From Nocardia brasiliensis ATCC 700358 (GTDB lineage Bacteria; Actinomycetota; Actinomycetes; Mycobacteriales; Mycobacteriaceae): 64,000 nucleotides of DNA. Shown here in pieces: positions 1 to 7,891 of this stretch. Position numbers and translations under genes: made by a program. Below the pieces are notes generated by a model. It was not told the origin of the DNA. It was given only the letters and a program-made list of their open reading frames with translations, and did no database searches. The stretch is taken from assembly GCF_000250675.2 (NCBI RefSeq), contig NC_018681.1:8060001-8124000 (forward strand), in the 5' to 3' direction. Positions within the stretch are counted from its first letter, which is position 1, and every line of letters starts with the position of its first letter.

Positions 1-1
1 C

Positions 2-355
2 TTCGCGCCGCGCAACCCGGCGGAGGTCGCGCGGGTGCTGGCACGAGACGGCGTCTTCGTCGTCGTCACTCCCACCGAGCGTCATCTCGGCGAATTGATC
101 GGCCCGCTCGCCATGGTGACCGTCGATCCGGACAAGGACCGCAAACTCGATGCCGCGATGTCCGGTTATTTCACCGCCACCGACCGCAAGCTGGTCGAGT
201 ACCCGATGAAACTCGGCCACACCGACATAGCCAACGTCGTGGGCATGGGCCCGTCCGCACACCACGCCGCCGCGGCACACTCCCCCACCTCCGGCCTCCC
301 CGACCCCACCGAAGTCACCGCCTCGGTCCTGGTCTCCACCTACCGCCGGGCATAG
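2..355 (+). CDS. C-terminal part of an RlmA-type 23S rRNA (guanine-N1) methyltransferase
   Basis: The reading frame is open from the window edge, so the gene starts upstream. The visible 117 residues begin FAPRNPAEVARVLARDGVFV and continue with VVTPTERHLGEL, which matches the C-terminal half of RlmA/RrmA-type methyltransferases (SAM-dependent N1 methylation of a guanine in 23S rRNA). The SAM-binding and zinc-finger regions would lie outside the window. It converges on glgM, with only a 19-bp tandem repeat array between them. The family call rests on this C-terminal fragment, so the target base is not assigned. Confidence 0.72.
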   Translation, partial: FAPRNPAEVARVLARDGVFVVVTPTERHLGELIGPLAMVTVDPDKDRKLDAAMSGYFTATDRKLVEYPMKLGHTDIANVVGMGPSAHHAAAAHSPTSGLPDPTEVTASVLVSTYRRA

Positions 356-373
356 TCACCACCTGCTCGGCCC

Positions 374-601
374 GACTCCGTATGTCCGGCCCGGCTCCGC
401 AAGTCCGGCCCGACTCCGTATGTCCGGCCCGGCTCCGCAAGTCCGGCCCGGCTCCGCAAGTCCGGCCCGGCTCCGCAAGTCCGGCCCGGCTCCGCAAGTC
501 CGGCCCGGCTCCGCAAGTCCGGCCCGGCTCCGCAAGTCCGGCCCGGCTCCGCAAGTCCGGCCCATCTCCGCAAGTCCGGCGCGGCTCCGCAGGTACGGCG
601 G
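374..601. repeat. VNTR: 12 tandem copies of a 19-bp unit
   Basis: Twelve contiguous 19-bp units. The majority unit is GGCTCCGCAAGTCCGGCCC, seen exactly in unit 2 and in units 4 to 10. Units 1 and 3 carry GACTCCGTATG at the front, and units 11 and 12 are degenerate. The array fills almost the whole gap between the convergent methyltransferase and glgM and stops about five bases from the glgM stop codon. Identical central copies with decayed edges suggest recent expansion. There are no spacers, so it is not a CRISPR array. Confidence 0.93.
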
Positions 602-606
602 GCCGG

Positions 607-1842
607 TCAGAGTTTGCGGACCCGGTCGTAGACCTCGACGGTGCGGGTGGCGATGTGGGACCAGTCGAATTCGGCGATCGCGCGGGCCCGGCCCGCCGCG
701 CCGAATTCGGCGGCCAGCACGGGGTCGCCGGCGACCTCGTTGATCGCGGCGGCGAGGGCCTGTTCGTAGGCCTCGGTCGCGGCCGGGTCGTAGTGCACCA
801 GACGCCCGGTCGTGCCGTCGGCGACCACCTCGGGGATGCCGCCGACGTCGGAGGCGACGACCGCGGTCGCGCACGCCATCGCCTCCAGGTTGACGATGCC
901 GAGCGGCTCGTACACCGAGGGGCAGACGAACACCGTGGCCGCCGCGAGAATCTGGCGGATCTGTTCGGTGGGCAGCATCTCGCGCACCCAGAAAACGTTG
1001 CCGCGCCGCCGCTGCAATTCCTCGACCGCCGCGGCCGTCTCGGCCTCCAGTTCCTTGGTGTCCGGCGCACCGGCGCACAACACCAGCTGGATATCCGGAT
1101 CGAAATCGCGGGCCGCGGCGAGCAGATGCCCGACGCCCTTCTGCCGGGTGATCCGCCCGACGAACGCCACGATCGGCCGGTCGGGTCGCACCCCGAGCAC
1201 GGCCAGCACCGGCCGCGCGCCCGCCGCCACCGGTCCGGGATACCAGACGCTCGCGTCGATCCCGTTGTGCACCACGTGCACCCGATCGGGGTCGACGGAC
1301 GGGTAGGCGTCCAGCACGTCGTGGCGCATCCCCTCGCTCACCGCGATGATCGCGTCCGCGTGCTCCACCGCATTGCGTTCCGACCAGGAGGAGAGCCGGT
1401 AGCCGCCGCCGAGTTGCTCGGCCTTCCATGGCCGGCGCGGTTCGAGCGAATGCGCGGTCAGCACGTGCGGGATGCCGTAGAGGGTCGCTGCCAGGTGCCC
1501 GGCCAAGCCGCTGTACCAGGTGTGCGAGTGCACGACGTCGACCTGGCCCGCGGCGTCGGCCATTCGCAACTGCGCGGACATCATCTGCAACGCGGCGTTG
1601 GCGGCGTAGAGCTGCGGATCCGGTTGGTGCACCACGGCATCGGTGCGCGCGACACCCATGCAGTGCACGGTCACGTCGCATAGCCGACGCAACTGCGCAG
1701 TCAACTGCGTCACATGCACCCCGGCGCCGCCGTACACCTCCGGCGGGTACTCACGAGTCAGCATCGCGACCCGAAGCCGGTCCGGTGCGCTGGGTTCCAC
1801 GGTCGACCGCCCGGTGTCCGTGCCGAAACTCACCCGCTTCAA
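607..1842 (-). CDS. glgM: GlgM-type alpha-glucan glycosyltransferase (glycogen synthase family GT4)
   Basis: 411 aa. The N-terminal glycosyltransferase signature MLTREYPPEVYGGAG marks the actinobacterial GlgA/GlgM group. In mycobacteria this enzyme uses ADP-glucose and glucose-1-phosphate to make maltose-1-phosphate for the GlgE pathway and can also elongate glucan. The nucleotide-sugar site is visible as FVGRITRQKGVGHL and, near the C-terminus, SVYEPLGIVNLEAMAC. An ATG at the given start adds about 24 residues before the conserved beginning, and a start nearer LRVAMLTREY is possible. It is divergent from glgC, the source of its donor substrate, and the two share about 60 bases of upstream DNA. 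Confidence 0.92.
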   Translation of the reverse strand: MKRVSFGTDTGRSTVEPSAPDRLRVAMLTREYPPEVYGGAGVHVTQLTAQLRRLCDVTVHCMGVARTDAVVHQPDPQLYAANAALQMMSAQLRMADAAGQVDVVHSHTWYSGLAGHLAATLYGIPHVLTAHSLEPRRPWKAEQLGGGYRLSSWSERNAVEHADAIIAVSEGMRHDVLDAYPSVDPDRVHVVHNGIDASVWYPGPVAAGARPVLAVLGVRPDRPIVAFVGRITRQKGVGHLLAAARDFDPDIQLVLCAGAPDTKELEAETAAAVEELQRRRGNVFWVREMLPTEQIRQILAAATVFVCPSVYEPLGIVNLEAMACATAVVASDVGGIPEVVADGTTGRLVHYDPAATEAYEQALAAAINEVAGDPVLAAEFGAAGRARAIAEFDWSHIATRTVEVYDRVRKL

Positions 1843-1902
1843 AGTAGACGTTCAACTCCGCAGGGGCCACTCGCCCGCCGGTTACCCGGTAGTTTGGCAG
1901 GT

Positions 1903-3117
1903 GTGAGGAGCCAGCCGCACGTACTCGGGATCGTGCTCGCCGGTGGCGAGGGCAAGCGACTCTTTCCACTCACCGCGGACCGCGCGAAACCTGCGGTGCC
2001 CTTCGGTGGCGCGTATCGACTGATCGACTTCGTGCTCAGCAACCTGGTCAATGCCGGTTTTCTGCGATTATGCGTGCTGACCCAGTACAAGTCGCATTCG
2101 CTGGATCGCCATATCTCGCAGACCTGGCGGTTGTCCGGGTTCGGCGGTGAATACATCACCCCGGTGCCCGCCCAGCAGCGCCTCGGCCCCCGCTGGTACA
2201 CCGGTAGCGCGGACGCGATCATGCAGTCGCTCAACCTGATCTTCGACGAGGACCCCGACTACATCGTGGTTTTCGGCGCCGACCACGTGTATCGGATGGA
2301 TCCGGAACAGATGGTCGCCCACCACATCGACTCCGGCGCGGGCGTCACGGTCGCCGGCATCCGGGTGCCGCGCAGCGAGGCGAGCGCGTTCGGGTGCATC
2401 GACTCCGACGAGTCCGGCCGGATCACCCAGTTCCTGGAGAAGCCCGCGCATCCGCCGGGCACGCCCGACGACCCCAATGTCACTTTTGCGTCAATGGGCA
2501 ATTATGTCTTCACCACCAAGGTGCTGGTGGATTCGATCAAAGCCGACGCCGACAACTCCGACTCCGATCACGATATGGGCGGCGACATCATTCCGTCGCT
2601 GGTCGCCTCGGGCCAGGCCGGCGTCTACGACTTCGCCGACAACGAGGTGCCCGGCGCCACCGAGCGCGACCGCGGCTACTGGCGCGACGTCGGCACCATC
2701 GACGCGTTCTACGACGCGCACATGGACCTGGTGTCGGTCCACCCCGTGTTCAACCTCTACAACCGGCACTGGCCGATTCGCGGCGCCGCGGAGAACCTGC
2801 CGCCCGCCAAATTCGCGCAGGGCGGGCTGGCCCAGGAATGCATCGTCGGCGCGGGCAGCATCCTGTCGGCCGCCACCGTGCGCAATTCGGTGCTCAGTTC
2901 CAATGTCGTGGTCGACGACGGAGCGACCGTCGAGGGCAGCGTGCTGATGCCGGGCGTGCGGATCGGGCGGGGCGCGGTGGTCCGGCGGGCCATCTTGGAC
3001 AAGAACGTGGTCGTCGGCGAAGGCGAGATCATCGGCGTCGATCTGGAGCGTGATCGCGAGCGATTTGCTGTCAGCAACGGCGGCGTGGTCACCGTGGGCA
3101 AGGGCGTCTGGGTGTAG
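1903..3117 (+). CDS. glgC: Glucose-1-phosphate adenylyltransferase (ADP-glucose pyrophosphorylase)
   Basis: 404 aa, the usual length for actinobacterial GlgC. It makes ADP-glucose from glucose-1-phosphate and ATP, the committed step to glycogen and capsular alpha-glucan. The nucleotidyltransferase motif GIVLAGGEGKRLFPLT is at residues 9-24, followed by RAKPAVPFGG. The C-terminal third has the hexapeptide left-handed beta-helix pattern (SVLSSNVVVDDGATVEG). The GTG start is chosen because homology begins at VLGIVLAGGEG; an upstream in-frame extension has no family match. It is divergent from glgM. Confidence 0.95.
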   Translation: MRSQPHVLGIVLAGGEGKRLFPLTADRAKPAVPFGGAYRLIDFVLSNLVNAGFLRLCVLTQYKSHSLDRHISQTWRLSGFGGEYITPVPAQQRLGPRWYTGSADAIMQSLNLIFDEDPDYIVVFGADHVYRMDPEQMVAHHIDSGAGVTVAGIRVPRSEASAFGCIDSDESGRITQFLEKPAHPPGTPDDPNVTFASMGNYVFTTKVLVDSIKADADNSDSDHDMGGDIIPSLVASGQAGVYDFADNEVPGATERDRGYWRDVGTIDAFYDAHMDLVSVHPVFNLYNRHWPIRGAAENLPPAKFAQGGLAQECIVGAGSILSAATVRNSVLSSNVVVDDGATVEGSVLMPGVRIGRGAVVRRAILDKNVVVGEGEIIGVDLERDRERFAVSNGGVVTVGKGVWV

Positions 3118-3153
3118 TGGACAGGCGGCCCGGTCCGACCCGAAGATGTACCG

Positions 3154-3654
3154 ATGATGCGGCGACCTGACCGAGATCCCGCCCTCGACCGTGTCCGAAC
3201 GCTGGCGGCCTCGCTCGACGTGCCGCGGCCGTGGCATCTGCCGACCTTCATCCGGCACATCGAGGAGTTGCTCGGCAAACCGATCACGCTGTCGCCCCAG
3301 CCCGGGCTGACGGCGAGCGGGTTTCCGTGCGGCGTGGTCATCGAACGCCCGGACAACGTGGTGGTCGCCTACGACGCGACGAGTTCGGGCTATCACACCG
3401 ACCACATCGTGCTGCACGAGATCGCGCATCTGCTGCTCGACCACACCGGCTACGTATCGCAGCCCGCGCAGCGCCGCATGGTCGAGCAACTGTTCACCGA
3501 ACTGGATGCCGACACCGTGCTGCGCGTGCTGGCCCGCACCGACTACGACGACGTCCTGGAAAGCCAGGCCGAACTGTTCGCCTCGCTGCTGATGTCCGAA
3601 ACCGACACGCCCCGTTCCAGTTCCGTCCTCGGCCGAGCGATCTTCCGCCGCTGA
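3154..3654 (+). CDS. ImmA/IrrE-like metallopeptidase-domain protein (putative regulator component)
   Basis: 166 aa. A zinc metallopeptidase motif HEIAHLLLDH starts at H88 (H88, E89, H92), preceded by VVAYDATSSGYHTDHIVLHE. This is the ImmA/IrrE/ParH-like arrangement, where such proteins cleave or sense regulators. No helix-turn-helix is apparent. About 20 bases downstream lies a DUF6545 membrane gene on the same strand, a pairing I recall from other actinobacteria. The natural partner and substrate are unknown. Two adjacent ATGs (3154 and 3157) are possible starts. Confidence 0.72.
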   Translation: MMRRPDRDPALDRVRTLAASLDVPRPWHLPTFIRHIEELLGKPITLSPQPGLTASGFPCGVVIERPDNVVVAYDATSSGYHTDHIVLHEIAHLLLDHTGYVSQPAQRRMVEQLFTELDADTVLRVLARTDYDDVLESQAELFASLLMSETDTPRSSSVLGRAIFRR

Positions 3655-3673
3655 ACAGCGCATCGGGGGGATC

Positions 3674-4852
3674 GTGGACTTTCTCTTTCCGACGGCGGTG
3701 ACCCTGCCGATCGCCGTCTTCGCGTGGCTCCTGCTGGCACTACGGCTCGCTCGATTTCGCGACACATTGGTCGACCGGCGCTACAACATCCTCCTCGCGA
3801 TGCTCGCGGAGATCACCACCACGCACGAGCCGACCCTGCGGCAACTGCTCTCGGATCTGACCGGTGGCTTGCTGAGCAACGGGCTGATCTACCAGTTCGG
3901 CGCGATCGGCTTCATGTTCACCGTCGCGGCCAGCCTGCTGCTGGCGGCCGCGATGTTCGGGCACACGCAGCCGGCCGCGGTGGTCTACGGGCTGGCCGCG
4001 GTTTCCAGCCTGGTCGCGTTGCTGTGCGACGGACTGGCGCACGGACCGGACCCGGATGCGATGTACCTGCGCCCGGGCTGGGGTCAGCTCGGCTTCTGGC
4101 TCGCACTCGCGCCGATGACCTACTGGATGGTCTGCTACCTGGGCGGCGTGTGCGCGATCGAGATGCGCAAACGACAGCACGACCGCAGGGAGCGCGCCAT
4201 CCACGCCATGGTGCTCGGCACGGCCTGCTCGGTTTTCGCCGTCACCAGCCTGAATCTGGTCACCGCGGTCCAACGCGGCCTCGGCCGCAAGAACTGGCTG
4301 ACGGACCTGCATCTGGTCATCGACCACAACGCCGTCTTCGTGCAGATGGTGCCGTTCTTCGGCATCGCCGCCGTCCCCGTGCTGGCCTGGCTGGTCGACG
4401 CGGCCGGCTTGGATCTTTGGTCGCGCCGCCGAAAGCGCTTGCTGCCCTTGTGGTTCGACCTCACCGCCGCCTGCCCCGAGATCGTGCATCGCGCCTCGAC
4501 CCCGAACGGCCCGCAGCGCAGCCGCTACTTCCTGCATCGCACCGTGATCGAGATCCGGGACAGCCTGCTCCTGCTCTCCCGCTACGCCTCCCCCACTCCG
4601 GCGTCATTGCGCGCCGAGATCGCCGCGGCGACGCGCAGCGATCCGGAACACGCGGCCCTCGATCTGGCGGTCCGCATGGTGCGTGCTTGCGCAGCGAAGA
4701 CCCGCGGCGACGCGCCGACCGGCACCCACTCGCTGCAGCACAACGCGGGCAACAACCTGGAAGAAGAATCCGCCGAACTGGCCGCCGTCGCCGCCCAGTG
4801 GCCGCGGGCCCGCGCGTTGGTCGGCGACGCCACGGCGATCAGGGCGACGTGA
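3674..4852 (+). CDS. MAB_1171c-type multi-pass membrane protein (DUF6545 family)
   Basis: 392 aa with a GTG start. Several hydrophobic segments fill roughly the first 250 residues (for example AVTLPIAVFAWLLLALRL and PVVYGLAAVSSLVALL-like stretches). A soluble C-terminal part with RSRYFLHRTVIEIRDSLLLL is the typical DUF6545 region of proteins labelled MAB_1171c family putative transporter. The transport label is by convention and no transporter motif is visible. It is probably co-transcribed with the metallopeptidase gene just upstream. A role in signalling or secretion is as plausible as transport. Confidence 0.7.
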   Translation: MDFLFPTAVTLPIAVFAWLLLALRLARFRDTLVDRRYNILLAMLAEITTTHEPTLRQLLSDLTGGLLSNGLIYQFGAIGFMFTVAASLLLAAAMFGHTQPAAVVYGLAAVSSLVALLCDGLAHGPDPDAMYLRPGWGQLGFWLALAPMTYWMVCYLGGVCAIEMRKRQHDRRERAIHAMVLGTACSVFAVTSLNLVTAVQRGLGRKNWLTDLHLVIDHNAVFVQMVPFFGIAAVPVLAWLVDAAGLDLWSRRRKRLLPLWFDLTAACPEIVHRASTPNGPQRSRYFLHRTVIEIRDSLLLLSRYASPTPASLRAEIAAATRSDPEHAALDLAVRMVRACAAKTRGDAPTGTHSLQHNAGNNLEEESAELAAVAAQWPRARALVGDATAIRAT

Positions 4853-4894
4853 CAGAAATCCGCGTTCCGGTCGACGGGGCCGATGACTCGGTGC

Positions 4895-5113
4895 TCACTG
4901 CGGGACGGGGGTGGCGGTGCAGAAGGGGGCGCAGGGGCCGGGGGTGCGGGGGACGGTGCTCTTGGACGGGTCACCGAAGTCGGCGGTGCTGACCAGATAG
5001 ACCACCAGGATCGCGCCGAGCATGACCAGGGCGAAGGCGATCGTCGCGCCGCCCCAGTGGATCGGGCGGCGATCATTGTCATCGTTGTTGTTGTTCAAGA
5101 AGTAGTAGATCAC
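4895..5113 (-). CDS. Small single-pass membrane protein with C-terminal PGPCxPFCTA motif (copy 1)
   Basis: 72 aa from a GTG with a GAGG ribosome binding site about ten bases upstream. The N-terminus contains four consecutive Asn residues, a transmembrane segment spans about residues 21-42, and a short tail ends PGPCAPFCTATPVPQ with Cys61 and Cys65. It is paralogous to the next gene: both carry VS-x-x-DF just after the membrane helix and the PGPC-x-PFCTA tail, which supports it being a real gene. No function is recognised. The paired cysteines would be extracytoplasmic if the N-terminus is inside. Confidence 0.68.
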   Translation of the reverse strand: MIYYFLNNNNDDNDRRPIHWGGATIAFALVMLGAILVVYLVSTADFGDPSKSTVPRTPGPCAPFCTATPVPQ

Positions 5114-5239
5114 TCGGGTCGCACCTCTTCCGCAGGCCCGGAACAGGCGGTACCGGCGCGGTACCGGTTCGTGCTGTGAGCAGCATGCGCCTCGGATCGC
5201 CGCGGCGCTGCCGTTTCGCGCACCCGCGACGGCGACGCG

Positions 5240-5278
5240 GTCGGTGACCGGCCCACCCCTCCCGGGTCGGTCACCGAC
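5240..5278. repeat. Inverted repeat in the intergenic region between the two small membrane genes
   Basis: GTCGGTGACC at 5240-5249 is matched by GGTCACCGAC at 5269-5278 with a 19-base loop. It lies within the 362-base gap upstream of copy 1, where no other gene is seen. It could be a terminator for copy 2, which is transcribed toward it, or an operator. No T-tract follows. Confidence 0.5.
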
Positions 5279-5475
5279 GGGTGCCGAACGCCGACGGGGC
5301 GCGTCCGTGTCCGGCCTCCCTGCTCGAACACGAACACCCGAAGGCGAACCGGACATCGTACATCGGTGAGCGAACTTCAGGACTGGTGATCCACACCACA
5401 GCAGGTCGGGCAATACCCAGTGCGACAACCGAATTCAGCATCGGCGCCGAGGCGCGCGAGGACCGGAGCGCAGAC

Positions 5476-5709
5476 CTACCGGACGGGCGGCGCGGCAGGC
5501 GCCGTACAGAACGGTTCACAAGGCCCGGGCGGTGGCGTCACTTTCGTCGGGCCGGTATCGAAATCGGTATTACTGACGACCACCATCACGAGGATCGCGG
5601 CCACTATGACGAAGCCGAGAATCAATAGGGTCGGCCGCAGCCAACTGGAGCGGTGTTCGGTCACCACATGGCCGACATGGCCGATTTCGAAATATTCGTA
5701 CCCACGCAT
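5476..5709 (-). CDS. Small single-pass membrane protein with C-terminal PGPCxPFCTA motif (copy 2)
   Basis: 77 aa. The ATG is preceded by GGAGG with seven bases spacing, a strong initiation site. A hydrophobic helix lies at about residues 25-46, then VSNTDF and the tail PPPGPCEPFCTAPAAPPVR with Cys64 and Cys68. The shared post-helix and Cys-containing motifs make it a paralogue of the 72-aa protein downstream. The cytoplasmic N-terminus differs between copies (Tyr/His-rich here, Asn-rich there). Unknown function; exported or envelope location is inferred from the single helix. Confidence 0.75.
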   Translation of the reverse strand: MRGYEYFEIGHVGHVVTEHRSSWLRPTLLILGFVIVAAILVMVVVSNTDFDTGPTKVTPPPGPCEPFCTAPAAPPVR

Positions 5710-5839
5710 TGCTTTACCTCCGCCGCCAGGCTGATCGGGGTATACCCAGCGCCGGGCGGTGGAATCAGGAAGTGCGAATCACGCAGTCACACAGCAACTG
5801 TCACGAAGTGCGCGATACCTGGCAAGCAAGGCAAGCAGG

Positions 5840-6472
5840 CTAACCCCGTGAGGCGCAGAGCAATCCGTCACCGACCGGGATCAGCACGCTGGTGAGTTCC
5901 GGATCCTCGGCGATCGCCCGGGTCGCGGCGCGCACCGCCTGGGTGGCCGGATCACGCTGTGCCGCATCGGGTACCCGGCCACCGAGCAACGCGTTGTGCA
6001 GCAGGATGGCGCCGCCTTCGCGCAGCAGCCGCACCGCCTGGCCGACGTACTGCGGATGCTCGAGCGGCGCGGCGTCGATGAAGACCAGATCGTAGGCGCC
6101 GTCGGCGAGCCGGGGCAGCACGTCGAGCGCGCGGCCGTTGATCAACCGGGTGCGCGCGGGCGGGATCTCCGCGGCGCGGAAGGCTTCCTTGGCGGCACGC
6201 TGATGCTCCGGCTCGGAGTCGATGGTGGTCAGCGTGCCGTCCTCGCGCATGCCGTCGAGCAGCCACAGGCCGCTGATGCCCGCGCCGGTGCCGACCTCGA
6301 CCACCGCCTTGGCCCCGAGCAGCTGGGCGTACATGCTGAGCAGCGCGCCGACCGAGGGCGGCACCGGTACCGCACCGAGCTCGGTGGCCCGTTCACGCGC
6401 GCTGACGAGGATCTCGTCTTCCACGACGGATTCCTCCACGTAGGCGAGATTTCGCTCCAAATTCGATGCCAC
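5840..6472 (-). CDS. O-methyltransferase, SAM-dependent, Rv1220c-like
   Basis: 210 aa, GTG start. A class I SAM-binding fold is visible: VVEVGTGAGISGLWLLDGM (motif I), TIDSEPEHQRAAKEAF and YDLVFIDAAPLEHPQYVGQA, then LLREGGAILLHNALLGG. This matches the catechol/caffeoyl-CoA-like O-methyltransferase family 3 group and the gene found beside sigE in mycobacteria. The metal-binding Asp/Asn pattern of that family is present (FIDAA and LLHNALLGG). It is divergent from sigE. The acceptor is unknown. Confidence 0.88.
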   Translation of the reverse strand: MASNLERNLAYVEESVVEDEILVSARERATELGAVPVPPSVGALLSMYAQLLGAKAVVEVGTGAGISGLWLLDGMREDGTLTTIDSEPEHQRAAKEAFRAAEIPPARTRLINGRALDVLPRLADGAYDLVFIDAAPLEHPQYVGQAVRLLREGGAILLHNALLGGRVPDAAQRDPATQAVRAATRAIAEDPELTSVLIPVGDGLLCASRG

Positions 6473-6647
6473 GCCTATGAGGTTAGTGCTGGCCGCCGGT
6501 TATCGGCGTTCCGAACAACACGCCCCGCCGAGCAATCTGCGGGCCGATTTTTCTCAGGCAGCGCTCAGCATCTCCATACACAGGCCATATCAGGACAGGA
6601 AAGAGTAGGGGCAACGCAAGACCACTGACCGGATCGACGCGGGACGC

Positions 6648-6676
6648 GGGAACAACGACAGACAGGTTGTCGGTTG
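6648..6676 (+). promoter_or_regulatory. Possible ECF-sigma promoter upstream of sigE
   Basis: GGGAAC at 6648-6653 is followed after about 19 bases by GTTG at 6673-6676. This resembles the GGAAC-N18/19-GTT pattern recognised by SigE/SigH/SigR-type factors, and in mycobacteria sigE is known to have an ECF-driven promoter. The spacing is at the long end. A small hairpin, CCGAAA-gaga-TTTCGG, sits at 6701-6716 in the expected leader. This is inference from motif and position only. Confidence 0.35.
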
Positions 6677-6769
6677 TATCCGTACGTAACGGTTCCAGGT
6701 CCGAAAGAGATTTCGGATCGGAGCGTGGTTCCGAGTTTACGGTCCCTAGTAGGAGGTAGCCCCATCCAC

Positions 6770-7426
6770 ATGGTCGATGCGGCGCGTGAGTACGCCACCC
6801 TGCCCGAGCAGATTCTGCCGATCGAGTCCGACGCCGCCGAGGCCGCCGACCTGACCGGTACCGCTGCTTTCGATGCCACCGGCGACCGGTCGGCGATGCC
6901 GTCCTGGGACGATCTGGTCCGCGAACACGCCGACCGGGTCTACCGCCTGGCCTACCGTCTTTCCGGCGACGCGCAGGACGCCGAGGATCTCACCCAGGAA
7001 ACGTTCATCCGGGTGTTCCGTTCGCTGTCCAATTACCAGCCGGGCACCTTCGAGGGCTGGCTGCACCGCATCACCACGAACCTGTTCCTGGACATGGTCC
7101 GGCGCCGCAACCGCATCCGGATGGAAGCACTGCCCGAGGACTACGATCGGGTGCCCTCCGAGGGCCCCGACCCGGAACAGGCCTACCACGACGCCCGACT
7201 CGATCCGGACCTGCAATCCGCCCTGGATTCGCTGGCCCCGGAATTCCGCGCCGCGGTGGTGCTGTGTGACATCGAGGGGCTGTCCTACGAGGAGATCGGC
7301 GCTACGCTCGGGGTGAAACTCGGCACCGTGCGCAGCCGGATTCATCGTGGGCGGCAGGCATTGCGTGACCACCTTGCGCATAATGGAAGTGAGCAGCGGT
7401 TCGCCGCTGAAGCGAATATCGGGTGA
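6770..7426 (+). CDS. sigE: ECF RNA polymerase sigma factor SigE
   Basis: 218 aa. Region 2 (HADRVYRLAYRLSGDAQDAEDLTQETFIRVFRS, written here as one helix block around residues 50-85) and region 4 (SYEEIGATLGVKLGTVRSRI) are nearly those of mycobacterial SigE, as is TTNLFLDMVRRRNR. SigE directs the surface/envelope stress regulon. AGGAGG at 6751-6756 lies somewhat far (13 bases) from the chosen ATG; an in-frame start further upstream would add about 30 residues with no obvious family match. It is followed directly by its anti-sigma factor, then htrA and tatB, the conserved actinobacterial order. Confidence 0.95.
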   Translation: MVDAAREYATLPEQILPIESDAAEAADLTGTAAFDATGDRSAMPSWDDLVREHADRVYRLAYRLSGDAQDAEDLTQETFIRVFRSLSNYQPGTFEGWLHRITTNLFLDMVRRRNRIRMEALPEDYDRVPSEGPDPEQAYHDARLDPDLQSALDSLAPEFRAAVVLCDIEGLSYEEIGATLGVKLGTVRSRIHRGRQALRDHLAHNGSEQRFAAEANIG

Positions 7427-7488
7427 GCCGGACAACGCCGGCATCACCCTACGGATCGGATGATGTCGGTTGGAAGGGTGAACACCGA

Positions 7489-7881
7489 ATGAGTGGCGAC
7501 TCCAGTACGCCCGGTCGTCGTCCGCCTCGATTCCGTCCCACCGAGCATCTGGCCAGCGAGGCGATCGCGGCCTATGTGGACGGCGAGTTGCGGATGAATG
7601 CCTATCTGCGTGCCGCCCAACATCTTTCCCAGTGCCCGGAATGCGCGGCCGAGGTCGACGCGCAGCAGCAGGCCCGGATCGCGCTGCGCCAGTCCGGCCC
7701 GATCCAGTTGCCGACCGGCTTGCACGACAGCCTGAACCGTATTCCGCTGGCCGAATTGCCCGGCGGCGCGACGAATCAATCCACCAACGGTTCCCACGCG
7801 ACTCCGCGCAACGAGGCAGTTTTCGGATTCCTGCCCGATTCGTTCACCGCGACCAAGTGGACAACCTGGTGGCGCAAGTAG
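7489..7881 (+). CDS. rseA: Anti-sigma-E factor RseA (zinc-associated)
   Basis: 130 aa from the ATG at 7489; a GTG at 7423 that overlaps the sigE stop (GTGA) would add 22 residues. It holds the ZAS motif H45-x3-C49-x2-C52 (HLSQCPEC) after EAIAAYVDGELRMNAYLRAA, very like mycobacterial RseA, which binds SigE and releases it on redox or proteolytic signals. No transmembrane helix is visible, so it is a cytoplasmic anti-sigma factor as in mycobacteria. It lies between sigE and htrA in an apparent operon. Confidence 0.92.
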   Translation: MSGDSSTPGRRPPRFRPTEHLASEAIAAYVDGELRMNAYLRAAQHLSQCPECAAEVDAQQQARIALRQSGPIQLPTGLHDSLNRIPLAELPGGATNQSTNGSHATPRNEAVFGFLPDSFTATKWTTWWRK

Positions 7882-7891
7882 AGTTTGGTCC

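Noticed and set aside
340..573. Short minus-strand proteins with repeated GLAEPGRTCGAGPD
   Set aside because: They lie wholly in the 19-bp VNTR and have no start signals or homology.
374..601. CRISPR-like array
   Set aside because: Units are contiguous with no unique spacers and no cas genes are present; it is a VNTR.
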